Below, piece by piece: positions 1-6,573 of a stretch of 16,377 bases of DNA. The number at the start of each line of letters is the position of its first letter. The first letter of the stretch is position 1. The translations under genes were made by a program, and so were the position numbers. Origin of the DNA: Flavonifractor avicola (GTDB taxonomy: Bacteria > Bacillota > Clostridia > Oscillospirales > Oscillospiraceae); NCBI GenBank assembly GCA_019116915.1, contig DXAS01000059.1:1-16377 (forward strand), given 5' to 3'. Below the pieces are notes generated by a model. That model saw nothing but the letters and a program-made list of their open reading frames with translations, was not told the origin of the DNA and made no database searches.

Positions 1-1287
1 CTGAAGGAGCTGGCCGCTCCCGGCAAGACCGTGGTTTTCGTCATCCCCGACATCGTGAAGGGCGGCTGCCAGCCCACTTCCCACCGGAAGGTGTCCATCC
101 GGGCCTGCCTGGATGAGCTGTACGCCGCCGGCGTGGAGAAGAAGGACATCCTGTTCATGTTCTCCAACGGCCTGCATCCCCGTGCCACCGTGTCCGAGAT
201 GAAGCAGATCCTGGGCGAGGAGCTGTTCAACGAGTTCTACTGGACCAACCAGATCACCAGCCATGACTCCGAGGACTATGAGCACATGGTGGACCTGGGC
301 ACCACCAAGCGGGGCGACCCCGTGCTGATGAACAAGTATGTCTTTGACTGCGACATTCCCATCCTCATCGGCCACACCCAGGGCAACCCCTACGGCGGCT
401 ACTCCGGCGGCTACAAGCACTGCGCCACCGGCATCACCCACTGGCGGAGCATTGCCAGCCACCACGTGCCCAAGGTCATGCACCGGGACGACTTCACCCC
501 CGTGTCCGGCCACTCCCTGATGCGCACCAAGTTCGACGAGATCGGTATGCATATGGAGGAGAAGATGGGCCACCCCTTCTTCTGCTGCGACGCCGTGCTG
601 GACACCTACTCCCGCCAGATCGCCATCTACTCCGGCTACGCCAAGGTGATGCAGCCCGAGTCCTGGAAGATCGCCAACAAGCGCACCTATGTCCCCTTCG
701 CCGAGAAGAAGTACGACGTGATGGTGTTCGGTATGCCCCAGAACTTCCACTACGGCAACGGCATGGGCACCAACCCCATCCAGATGATGCAGGCTCTCTC
801 CGCTCAGGTCATCCGCCACAAGCGTGTCATGAAGGACAACTGCGTCATCATCTGCTCCTCCATCTGCAACGGCTACTTCCACGACGAGCGGTGGCCCTAC
901 CTGCGGGAGTTGTATGAGATGTTCCAGCACGACTACATGAACATCCTGCCCGACATGGACCGGTACGGCGAGTACTTTGCCACCAATCAGGAGTATATCC
1001 GCAAGTACCGCTTCTGCAACGCCTTCCACCCCTTCCACGGCTTCTCCATGATGAGCTGCGGCCACATCGCCGAGATAAATACCTCCGCCATTTACATCGT
1101 GGGCGCTCAGGAGCCCGGCATTGCCCGCGGCATGGGCCTCAAGACCCGGGCTACCTTCGAGGAGGCTCTGGAGGACGCCAAGAAGAAGTTCGTGGGCGAG
1201 AACCCCAACATCCTGGCTCTGCCCCAGACCTTCAAGCTGGGCGCCGTCCATCTGTGCATGAAGGACGACGATCTGAGCCGCGTGTAA
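1..1287 (+). CDS. LarA-like nickel-dependent racemase/epimerase family protein (5' end missing)
   Basis: The reading frame is open from base 1 and ends in TAA at 1287, so the start codon lies upstream; 428 residues are visible. It resembles the lactate racemase LarA family (DUF2088), whose founder uses a nickel-pincer nucleotide cofactor for proton-hydride transfer on 2-hydroxyacids. Numbering from base 1, the early PGK-x8-D strand is followed by H59 in a GLHPR motif, H125 in an IGH motif, SGGYK with K139, and H155. These match by spacing the LarA His108, His174, cofactor Lys184 and nickel ligand His200. Differences: four extra residues lie between H125 and K139; the usual K-x3-PG is K-HCATG; the D-x2-R pair near the start reads D-I-V-K; and the Gln-x2-Lys pair appears as Q261-MM-Q264. 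The alignment is from memory. The fold and nickel chemistry look likely, but the substrate is probably not simple lactate. No cofactor-biosynthesis genes (larB, larC, larE) are in the window. Confidence 0.8.
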   Translation: MKELAAPGKTVVFVIPDIVKGGCQPTSHRKVSIRACLDELYAAGVEKKDILFMFSNGLHPRATVSEMKQILGEELFNEFYWTNQITSHDSEDYEHMVDLGTTKRGDPVLMNKYVFDCDIPILIGHTQGNPYGGYSGGYKHCATGITHWRSIASHHVPKVMHRDDFTPVSGHSLMRTKFDEIGMHMEEKMGHPFFCCDAVLDTYSRQIAIYSGYAKVMQPESWKIANKRTYVPFAEKKYDVMVFGMPQNFHYGNGMGTNPIQMMQALSAQVIRHKRVMKDNCVIICSSICNGYFHDERWPYLRELYEMFQHDYMNILPDMDRYGEYFATNQEYIRKYRFCNAFHPFHGFSMMSCGHIAEINTSAIYIVGAQEPGIARGMGLKTRATFEEALEDAKKKFVGENPNILALPQTFKLGAVHLCMKDDDLSRV

Positions 1288-1300
1288 TTCTGCGCTGTAC

Positions 1301-1345
1301 AAATGGCCGTGCTTTGAATCATCACTCACAGCACGGCCGTTTTGG
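1301..1345 (+). terminator. Hairpin terminator of the LarA-like gene
   Basis: Arms GGCCGTGCT (1305-1313) and AGCACGGCC (1330-1338) pair over 9 bp, extended by A/T and G-T pairs at the base (1301-1304 with 1339-1342). The loop is 16 nt. The T tract after it is short (GTTTTGG), so it may be leaky. It lies 14 nt after the stop codon and abuts the next promoter. Confidence 0.6.
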
Positions 1346-1373
1346 TGACAAGACGCAGTCTTTGTGCTATAAT
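1345..1373 (+). promoter_or_regulatory. Sigma-A type promoter of the beta-helix acyltransferase gene
   Basis: -35 GTGACA (1345-1350, 5/6 to consensus), a 17-nt spacer and a perfect -10 TATAAT (1368-1373) preceded by the extended -10 TGC (1365-1367). Predicted transcription start is about 1380, giving a leader of about 75 nt. It makes the downstream gene independent of the LarA-like gene. Confidence 0.8.
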
Positions 1374-1454
1374 ACAGCCCGGATATGGCTTTGCCCCAGG
1401 AGGTCCCTGCGGCAAGAGTTTGAGATTTCAATGAAACAGGAGGTCCTGTATCCT

Positions 1455-2120
1455 ATGAACATCACCATTTCCGATCTGCTCGATCTGTCCCACACCCTGG
1501 CCGGGGATTATCTCCGGCAGTTTCAGTACCCCTGGGAGGCCCTGGACGGCATCAAGGACCTGATCCTCTCCCTGGGCAGCCAGCTCTCCCCCGAGGAGTA
1601 CAGCCAGCCCCAGGAGCACGTCTGGGTCCACAAAACCGCTGTGGTGGCCCCCACCGCCTACCTGGGTGCGCCCTGCATCATCGGCCCTGGGACCGAGGTG
1701 CGCCACTGCGCCTTTATCCGGGGCTCCGCTCTGGTGGGAGCCCACTGCGTGGTGGGCAACTCGGTGGAGCTGAAAAACGTCATTCTCTTCGACAACGTCC
1801 AGACCCCCCACTACAACTATGTGGGCGACTCCATCCTGGGCTACAAGAGCCACATGGGCGCCGGCTCCATCACCTCCAACGTCAAGTCCGACAAGACCCT
1901 GGTGGTGGTGAAGGGGGAGACCCCCATCCCCACCGGCCGGAAGAAGATGGGCGCCATCCTGGGCGACTTTGTGGAAGTGGGCTGCAACTCGGTCCTCAAC
2001 CCCGGTACCATTCTGGGCCGCCACAGCAGCGTCTACCCCACCTCCTGTGTCCGGGGCGTCATTCCCGCCCACAGCATCTATAAGGACAAGGATCACATCG
2101 TCCTGCGGGAGGAGCAGTAA
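1455..2120 (+). CDS. Left-handed beta-helix acyltransferase, GlmU C-terminal-domain-like
   Basis: 221 residues. From about residue 60 to 205 the protein is a series of hexapeptide turns (for example ALVGAH, CVVGNS, AILGDF, TILGRH), the left-handed parallel beta-helix of acyl- and acetyltransferases. H119 in HYNYVGD and the following GAGSIT (135-140) match the HLxYxGD and GAGTIT stretches of the GlmU acetyltransferase domain, where this His is the catalytic base. The GlmU N-terminal uridylyltransferase domain is absent; residues 1-55 are a helical lead instead. Homologues are often annotated as UDP-GlcNAc pyrophosphorylase, which the missing domain does not support. The start at 1455 has AGGAGG at 1438-1443, 11 nt upstream; the in-frame ATG at 1431 has no ribosome site at a usable distance. 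It is likely a trimeric cytosolic sugar-nucleotide acetyltransferase; the acceptor is unknown. Confidence 0.8.
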   Translation: MNITISDLLDLSHTLAGDYLRQFQYPWEALDGIKDLILSLGSQLSPEEYSQPQEHVWVHKTAVVAPTAYLGAPCIIGPGTEVRHCAFIRGSALVGAHCVVGNSVELKNVILFDNVQTPHYNYVGDSILGYKSHMGAGSITSNVKSDKTLVVVKGETPIPTGRKKMGAILGDFVEVGCNSVLNPGTILGRHSSVYPTSCVRGVIPAHSIYKDKDHIVLREEQ

Positions 2121-2134
2121 CCATTTCACCTGTA

Positions 2135-2183
2135 AACAGCGCCCCGTTGGAGAGCTTTTCTCCAACGGGGCGCTGTTCTTTTC
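2135..2183 (+). terminator. Strong intrinsic terminator at a convergent gene junction
   Basis: A perfect 19-bp stem (2135-2153 with 2159-2177), a 5-nt loop (GCTTT) and a T-rich tail CTTTTCT. It follows the acyltransferase stop by 14 nt. The ModE-like gene ends at 2188 from the other side; in that direction the tail is only TTTACAGG, so termination there would be weaker. Confidence 0.9.
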
Positions 2184-2187
2184 TATC

Positions 2188-2529
2188 CTATTGGCCATCC
2201 TGGGGCAGGCGGTCCAGCTGAGCCTGGGCGGCCTCCTGCACCGCCTGCCGGGCCTGCCGGAACCAGGCCAGCAGGGCCTTGGCCTGGGGCGTGATGGTGC
2301 TGCCGCCGCCCCCCAGGCCCCCCGCCTCGGTACTCACCAGGGGCATAGCCAGCCCACGCTCCGCCGTGTGGAGGATTCTCAGGGCTTTGGAGTAGGACAG
2401 TCCCATTTTCTGGGCGGCCGCCCGCAGGGAGCCGGTCCGCTCCACCTGCTCCAGCAGCTCCGCCGGTCCCGGCCCGAAGATCCGCCGCCCCGTCTCATCC
2501 GTCAGATAGAATTTTCCTTCCCCCCGCAT
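2188..2529 (-). CDS. ModE-type winged helix-turn-helix regulator lacking a molybdate-binding domain
   Basis: 113 residues that match only the N-terminal DNA-binding domain of the molybdate regulator ModE. A helix-turn-helix spans about residues 22-60 (LLEQVERTGSLRAAAQKM and then SYSKALRIL). It is followed by the wing signature STEAGGLGGGGSTIT (66-80) and a C-terminal helix. Full-length ModE has two further TOBE (MopI) domains that bind molybdate; these are missing, with the stop reached cleanly at 2188. Such short ModE-like proteins are common in Clostridia and archaea. The start has AGAAGGGAG 6-7 nt upstream on the minus strand. It is divergent from a molybdenum hydroxylase operon and its promoter carries a palindrome, so it probably binds there and regulates itself. 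What it senses, if anything, is not visible. Confidence 0.88.
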   Translation of the reverse strand: MRGEGKFYLTDETGRRIFGPGPAELLEQVERTGSLRAAAQKMGLSYSKALRILHTAERGLAMPLVSTEAGGLGGGGSTITPQAKALLAWFRQARQAVQEAAQAQLDRLPQDGQ

Positions 2530-2588
2530 GGCCCGCTCCCTTCTCTGCCGTCCGGCTGCTATGCCGGGCGGATTTTGCTTCTATGGCC

Positions 2589-2617
2589 ATTATATCGTTG
2601 TGTTTTCAAAAACACAA
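2589..2617 (-). promoter_or_regulatory. Promoter of the ModE-like regulator gene
   Basis: Read on the minus strand, a perfect TATAAT (2594 to 2589) lies 17 nt downstream of TTGTGT (2617 to 2612). The -35 matches consensus only in TTG. The spacer and -35 are covered by the palindrome at 2596-2619, the geometry expected for repression by a bound dimer. Confidence 0.65.
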
Positions 2618-2619
2618 CG
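2596..2619. promoter_or_regulatory. Perfect inverted repeat, candidate ModE-type operator
   Basis: Arms CGTTGTGTTTT (2596-2606) and AAAACACAACG (2609-2619) are exact reverse complements around a 2-nt centre. The outer CGTT/AACG ends resemble the Escherichia coli ModE box at modA, as I recall it (ATCGTTATAT and ATAACG half sites). The repeat overlaps the spacer and -35 of the regulator's own promoter. The two promoters are about 180 bp apart, so an effect on the hydroxylase operon would need action at a distance or a second site. Confidence 0.65.
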
Positions 2620-2774
2620 TAAATTTTCTTTATCGATTTACCCCATTACCACCAGGTAATCCTGGAAAACTTAGCACTTTTTATATTCGTTTTGTCTGTT
2701 TCACTTTTCTCATCCTCCCTTTGTCGGCACTCTTTCGGATTTTTCCAATCTTTGTTCGTGTCCGAACCATTCAT

Positions 2775-2808
2775 TTGACTTTCCTGTACCAAAAGGTTTA
2801 AATATAAT
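2775..2808 (+). promoter_or_regulatory. Probable promoter region of the molybdenum hydroxylase operon
   Basis: TTGACT (2775-2780, 5/6) is a good -35. With a 17-nt spacer the -10 would be TTAAAT (2798-2803, 4/6). The perfect TATAAT at 2803-2808 is 22 nt away, too far for this -35. TATAAT lies within the palindrome TATAATTATA (2803-2812). Which hexamer pair is used cannot be settled from sequence; the odd spacing may mean an activator is needed. Confidence 0.5.
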
Positions 2809-2860
2809 TATAGTTTAGTTTTAATCCTCATGATTCTGTTTTAAAGGAGAGGAGTATACC

Positions 2861-3721
2861 ATGGAATATGTGAACGCATCGTCCGTCCAGCAAGTGCTGG
2901 ACACGCTGGCTCAGGCCGATGGCGGAGCCGTGGTCTTGGCCGGCGGCACTGACCTGATGGTGGATTTCAAGGCCGGGAAGGTACAGCCCCAGGTGTGGGT
3001 GGATGTGACCCGGGTACCCGAGCTGTGCGGCATCACCGTGGAGGACGGCAAACTGGTCATCGGCGCCGCCGTCACCCTGACCACCATCGCCCGCTCGCCG
3101 CTGGTCCGCCAATACTTCCCCTCCCTGGCCCAGGGCTGCGGCACGGTAGGGTCCCTCCAGATCCGCAACTCGGCCACTCTGGTGGGCAACGTGGTCAGCG
3201 CCCAGCCCGCCGGCGACGGCGCCATGTCCCTGGCCCCCCTGGCCCCCACCTTTACCGTCCTGTCCGCCCAGGGGGAGCGGCAGCTGTCCATGGGTGAGAT
3301 GTACGCCGGCTTCGCCCGCAGCACCATCGACCACAGCCGGGAGCTAGTGACCAAGATCTCCATTCCTCTGCCCCAGCCCGGGGAGGCCGCTTCCTTTGTG
3401 CGGCTGGAGCTGCGGAAATCCCTGTCCCTGCCCATGCTCAACTGCGCCGCCATGGTCCATGTAGAGGACGGCCTGGTCACCTGGGCCCGGATCACCATGG
3501 CCCCCGTGGGCGTGGGCCCCGTGCGGGCCCAGGCAGCCGAGGCCTTCCTGGCGGGCAAGCCTCTCACCGATGAGAACATGGCCCAGGCCGGACAGCTGGC
3601 CCTGGAAAACGCCAACCCCAGAAGCAACCCCCTGCGAGGCAGCCGGGAGTACCGGCTGGACACCCTGCCGGTGATCATCCGCCGGGCCCTGGAGGCCTGC
3701 CGGGATCAGCTGGCACATTGA
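2861..3721 (+). CDS. Molybdenum hydroxylase, FAD-binding subunit (XdhB/CoxM family)
   Basis: 286 residues, the normal length for the separate FAD subunit of xanthine dehydrogenase / CO dehydrogenase-type enzymes. It passes electrons from the iron-sulfur subunit through FAD to an acceptor. The PCMH-type FAD fold shows as AGGTDLM (27-33) and as IRNSATLVGN (101-110) followed by A-x-P-x2-D, which contact the FAD pyrophosphate and isoalloxazine. The C-terminal part (about 175-280) is the CO dehydrogenase flavoprotein C-terminal domain. The start has the strong purine-rich site AAAGGAGAGGAG, 6 nt upstream. It is the first gene of a three-gene operon, 18 nt before the iron-sulfur subunit. No signal peptide is present, so the enzyme is cytoplasmic. 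Confidence 0.93.
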   Translation: MEYVNASSVQQVLDTLAQADGGAVVLAGGTDLMVDFKAGKVQPQVWVDVTRVPELCGITVEDGKLVIGAAVTLTTIARSPLVRQYFPSLAQGCGTVGSLQIRNSATLVGNVVSAQPAGDGAMSLAPLAPTFTVLSAQGERQLSMGEMYAGFARSTIDHSRELVTKISIPLPQPGEAASFVRLELRKSLSLPMLNCAAMVHVEDGLVTWARITMAPVGVGPVRAQAAEAFLAGKPLTDENMAQAGQLALENANPRSNPLRGSREYRLDTLPVIIRRALEACRDQLAH

Positions 3722-3739
3722 GAGAAAGGCGGAATTGAC

Positions 3740-4213
3740 ATGGCTGTTTTACATACCACCATCAACGGCGAGGCCATTACGGCGGAGGTGGACCCCTCCA
3801 TCTCCCTGGCCCAGTTCCTGCGGGACAATCTCTACCTCACCGGCACCAAGATCGGCTGCGGCAAGGGGGAGTGCGGCGCCTGCACCATCATCATGGACGG
3901 CAAATCGGTGACCTCCTGCATCATCCCCGTACTGCGGGCGGAGGGGGCCGTCATCCAGACCATCGAGGGTGTGGCCAAAAACGGCAAGCTCCACCCCCTG
4001 CAGGAGGAGTTTATCAACCAGGGGGCCGTCCAGTGCGGCTTCTGCACCCCCGGCATGATCATGTCGGCCAAGGCCCTGCTGGATGAGAACCCGGAGCCTA
4101 AAAAGGAGGAGATCCGGGAGGCTCTGGGCGGCAACATCTGCCGCTGCACCGGATACGTCAACATCGAGCGGGCGGTGGAGGCCGCCGCCCAGCGCATCCA
4201 GAAGGGGGAGTGA
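3740..4213 (+). CDS. Molybdenum hydroxylase, [2Fe-2S] subunit (XdhC/CoxS family)
   Basis: 157 residues, the typical size. It carries two [2Fe-2S] clusters between the molybdenum site and FAD. The N-terminal plant-ferredoxin-type cluster is held by C40, C45, C48 and C60 (motif GCGKGECGAC plus a distal Cys). The C-terminal all-helical domain binds the second cluster through C99 and C102 (QCGFCTPGM) and C134 and C136 (ICRCTGY). All eight ligands are present, so the subunit looks functional. The ribosome site is GAAAGGCGG. The order FAD, Fe-S, molybdenum subunit is the same as in the coxM-coxS-coxL type arrangement. It ends 5 nt before the next start codon. Confidence 0.95.
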   Translation: MAVLHTTINGEAITAEVDPSISLAQFLRDNLYLTGTKIGCGKGECGACTIIMDGKSVTSCIIPVLRAEGAVIQTIEGVAKNGKLHPLQEEFINQGAVQCGFCTPGMIMSAKALLDENPEPKKEEIREALGGNICRCTGYVNIERAVEAAAQRIQKGE

Positions 4214-4218
4214 GGAGC

Positions 4219-6504
4219 ATGAAATATGTAGGACAAAGCATTCCCCGTAACGACGGCTTTGACAAGGTTACCGGTCGGGGCCTGTTCACCTTCGACGTGA
4301 CCCTGCCCCGGATGGTATACGGCAAGGTGCTGCGCAGCCCCTACGCCCACGCCAAGGTGCTGAGCATTGACACCTCCGCGGCCGAGGCCCTGCCCGGCGT
4401 GCGGGCGGTGTGCACCTTCAAGAACACCTCCAACAAGGTGTGGAATGGGGCGGCCCCCATGTTCATCACCCCCCTGCCCCACAAGCCGGTGCTGGATCAG
4501 ACCATCTTCACCGACGAGCCCAAGTACATCGGCGACGAGGTGGCCGCCGTGGCCGCCGACACCGAGGCCATTGCCGAGCAGGCGGTGAAGCTCATTAAGG
4601 TAGAGTGGCAGGAGCTGCCCGCCGTCTACGACCCCCTGGAGGCCGTCAAGCCCGAGTCCCCCGAGGTCCAGCCCAAGTTTGCCAACCCCGATTTTCATAA
4701 CATCTGCGGCGGGCCCATCGTGCTGGAATTCGGCGGCGATCCCACCTCCGCCTTTGACCAGTGCGACGCGGTGGTGGAGTACGACGTGACCCTGCCCCGG
4801 GTGAAGCAGGCCCAGATGGAGCCCCACGGCGCGGTGGCCACCTACAAACCCGACGGACGGCTGGAGGTCATCTGCACCACCCAGTCCCTCTACCCCACCA
4901 AGATGATTTTGGCCGAGGCCCTGGACCTTCCGGTGAGTAAGGTCACCGTGAAGAACGCCCCCTATGTGGGCGGCGGCTTCGGCGTGCGCATAGGCCTGTC
5001 CGGCAAGGCGGAGATTCTGGCGGCTGCCCTGTCCATGCAGTGCTTCCGCCCCGTCAAGCTGATCTACACCCGTGAGGAGGACTTCACCTGCTCCGACTCC
5101 CGCCACGGCGGCTATCTGAAGTGCAAGCTGGGCGCCAAGGCCGACGGCACCTTTGTGGCCATTGACACCCAGGCCTGGCTGAACACCGGCGCCTACGCCA
5201 CCTTCGGCACCGACCTGGTGGGCGTGTGCGGCGCCTGCGGCACCGCCGGGGCCTACGAGATCCCCAACTTCCGCTACACCGGCTGGCCAGTGTACACCAA
5301 CCAGATGACCGCCGGCGCCATGCGCGGCTTCGGCACCCCCCAGGGCAATGCCGTAGTGGAGCCCGCCATTGAGCTGATGGCGGAAAAGCTGGGTATGGAC
5401 CCCATCGAGCTGCGGAAGAAGAACTCCACCCGGGAGGACACCAAGAACTGGTTCCCCTTCCCGCCTGGCTCCTGCGGCACCAACGAGTGCCTGGACAAGG
5501 CGGCCGCCGCCATCGGCTGGTATGACAAGCACGGCAAGGCCAATGAGCAGACCAGCCGCATCCGCCGGGGCGTGGGCATCTCCGCCGGTACCCACGTCAG
5601 CAACGCCGCCCCCTTCTGCGTGGACTACAACACCGTCATTCTCCGCATCGAGCGGGACGGCACCCTCTTCGTCAACTCCTCCATCCCGGAGATCGGCCCC
5701 GGCTCCACCACCGCCTGTCTCCAGGTGGCCGCCGACCTCATCGGGGTACCCTACAAGGACGCTGTCATGAAGTTCGGCGACACCGATGCCGCCCCCTTCG
5801 ACATCGGCTCCCACGCCACCCGCACCCTGTACACCGTCAGCTATGTCATGGCCGACGCCGGTAAAAAGCTGCGGAAGGACATTTTTGACTGGGTGGGGCC
5901 CAAGCTGGGCATCGATCCGGAAAACCTGGATATGACCGACGGCATCATCACCTGCGACGGCAAGCAGGTGGCCACCCTGGCCGACATGGCCTCCCAGGCC
6001 CATCTGGAGGGCAAGCAGTTCCTTGCCTCCTCCTGCCAGGTGCCCCCCAACTGTCTCCCCTTCTACGCCCAGGCCGCCGAGGTGGAGGTGGACATGGAGA
6101 CCGGCATGGTGAAGGTCATCAAGGTAGCCGCCGCCCACGACGTGGGCAAGGCGGTCAACCCGCCTCTGTGCCGGGGCCAGATCGAGGGCGGCGTGCTCCA
6201 GGGCGTGGGCTACGCCGTCCGGGAAGAGATGACCTATGTGGAGGGCAAGGGCTTCTACAACAAGGGCTTCCACTCCTATATGCTGCCCACCGCCGACGAC
6301 CGGCCGGAGATCGAGTCCATCCTGGTGGAGAATCCGGACCCCTCCGGCGTATTCGGCATCATCGGCATCGGCGAGTGCGGCGTCAACCCCACCCTGGCCG
6401 CCATCGGCAACGCGGTGGCCGACGCCACCGGTGTGCGCTTCCATGAGTTCCCCCTGACCCCCTGCCGGGTGCTGGCGGGCCTGAAGGCGGCAGGCAAAGC
6501 GTAA
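4219..6504 (+). CDS. Molybdenum hydroxylase, molybdopterin-binding catalytic subunit (XDH/CoxL family)
   Basis: 761 residues. An N-terminal aldehyde-oxidase a/b hammerhead domain (about 15-125) is followed by two molybdopterin-binding domains. Visible motifs: MEPHGAVA, GGGFGV (251-256), AMRGFGTPQ with R369, GQIEGGVLQGVGYA near residue 655, and GIGECG with E719, the conserved base that activates the Mo-bound hydroxyl. The position of bovine xanthine oxidase Glu802, two residues after GGGFG-x-K, is Ile258 here (GGGFGVRI), so a purine substrate is doubtful, although R369 fits the Arg880 position. The start ATG at 4219 has AAGGGGGA about 9 nt upstream and gives the standard MKYVGQSIPR beginning; a GTG at 4210 is in frame but unlikely. 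No maturation factor is nearby. The substrate could be an aldehyde, an aromatic acyl-CoA or an N-heterocycle. Confidence 0.92.
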   Translation: MKYVGQSIPRNDGFDKVTGRGLFTFDVTLPRMVYGKVLRSPYAHAKVLSIDTSAAEALPGVRAVCTFKNTSNKVWNGAAPMFITPLPHKPVLDQTIFTDEPKYIGDEVAAVAADTEAIAEQAVKLIKVEWQELPAVYDPLEAVKPESPEVQPKFANPDFHNICGGPIVLEFGGDPTSAFDQCDAVVEYDVTLPRVKQAQMEPHGAVATYKPDGRLEVICTTQSLYPTKMILAEALDLPVSKVTVKNAPYVGGGFGVRIGLSGKAEILAAALSMQCFRPVKLIYTREEDFTCSDSRHGGYLKCKLGAKADGTFVAIDTQAWLNTGAYATFGTDLVGVCGACGTAGAYEIPNFRYTGWPVYTNQMTAGAMRGFGTPQGNAVVEPAIELMAEKLGMDPIELRKKNSTREDTKNWFPFPPGSCGTNECLDKAAAAIGWYDKHGKANEQTSRIRRGVGISAGTHVSNAAPFCVDYNTVILRIERDGTLFVNSSIPEIGPGSTTACLQVAADLIGVPYKDAVMKFGDTDAAPFDIGSHATRTLYTVSYVMADAGKKLRKDIFDWVGPKLGIDPENLDMTDGIITCDGKQVATLADMASQAHLEGKQFLASSCQVPPNCLPFYAQAAEVEVDMETGMVKVIKVAAAHDVGKAVNPPLCRGQIEGGVLQGVGYAVREEMTYVEGKGFYNKGFHSYMLPTADDRPEIESILVENPDPSGVFGIIGIGECGVNPTLAAIGNAVADATGVRFHEFPLTPCRVLAGLKAAGKA

Positions 6505-6509
6505 GCGCC

Positions 6510-6539
6510 TTGACAGACCCCATACCCTCCGTGTATCAT
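6510..6539 (+). promoter_or_regulatory. Promoter of the cysteine-rich small protein gene
   Basis: A perfect -35 TTGACA (6510-6515), an 18-nt spacer and -10 TATCAT (6534-6539, 5/6). It begins 6 nt after the hydroxylase stop codon. Transcription would start near 6546, past the ATG at 6538, so translation must begin at 6574. No terminator separates it from the hydroxylase operon, so read-through is also expected. Confidence 0.75.
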
Positions 6540-6573
6540 GGGAGAACAGAATCGCACGGAAAGGGGCGCGGTC

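Larger units (their letters stand above)
2530..2860. other. AT-rich divergent intergenic region (331 bp)
   Basis: It separates the ModE-like gene (minus) from the hydroxylase operon (plus). Its contents in order are: ModE-like leader and ribosome site (2530-2588), minus-strand promoter with palindrome (2589-2619), a small 5-bp hairpin CCAGG-TAAT-CCTGG (2652-2665), a pyrimidine-rich tract (about 2690-2755), a spaced TTCGGA/TCCGAA pair (2734-2739 and 2761-2766), a plus-strand promoter region (2775-2808), and the ribosome site AAAGGAGAGGAG (2843-2854). It contrasts sharply with the GC-rich genes on both sides. I see no molybdenum-cofactor riboswitch or convincing small gene in it. Confidence 0.75.

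Noticed and set aside
2681..2720. Minus-strand AGGGAGG directly followed by ATG with a 10-codon basic peptide
   Set aside because: The ribosome site abuts the ATG with no spacing, the frame is very short, and it is upstream of the mapped modE-like promoter.
2583..2801. 72-codon hydrophobic open frame in the modE/hydroxylase intergenic region
   Set aside because: No ribosome site; it runs through the palindrome and pyrimidine-rich tract and ends at the hydroxylase promoter. It reflects T-rich sequence, not a gene.
2620..2860. Molybdenum-cofactor riboswitch in the leader of the hydroxylase operon
   Set aside because: Only a 5-bp hairpin and a distant 6-nt pair are visible; the GC-rich multi-stem core of that RNA class is absent.
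4210..4218. GTG start for the molybdopterin subunit overlapping the previous stop
   Set aside because: It adds three non-conserved residues; the ATG at 4219 gives the family-typical N-terminus and better ribosome-site spacing.
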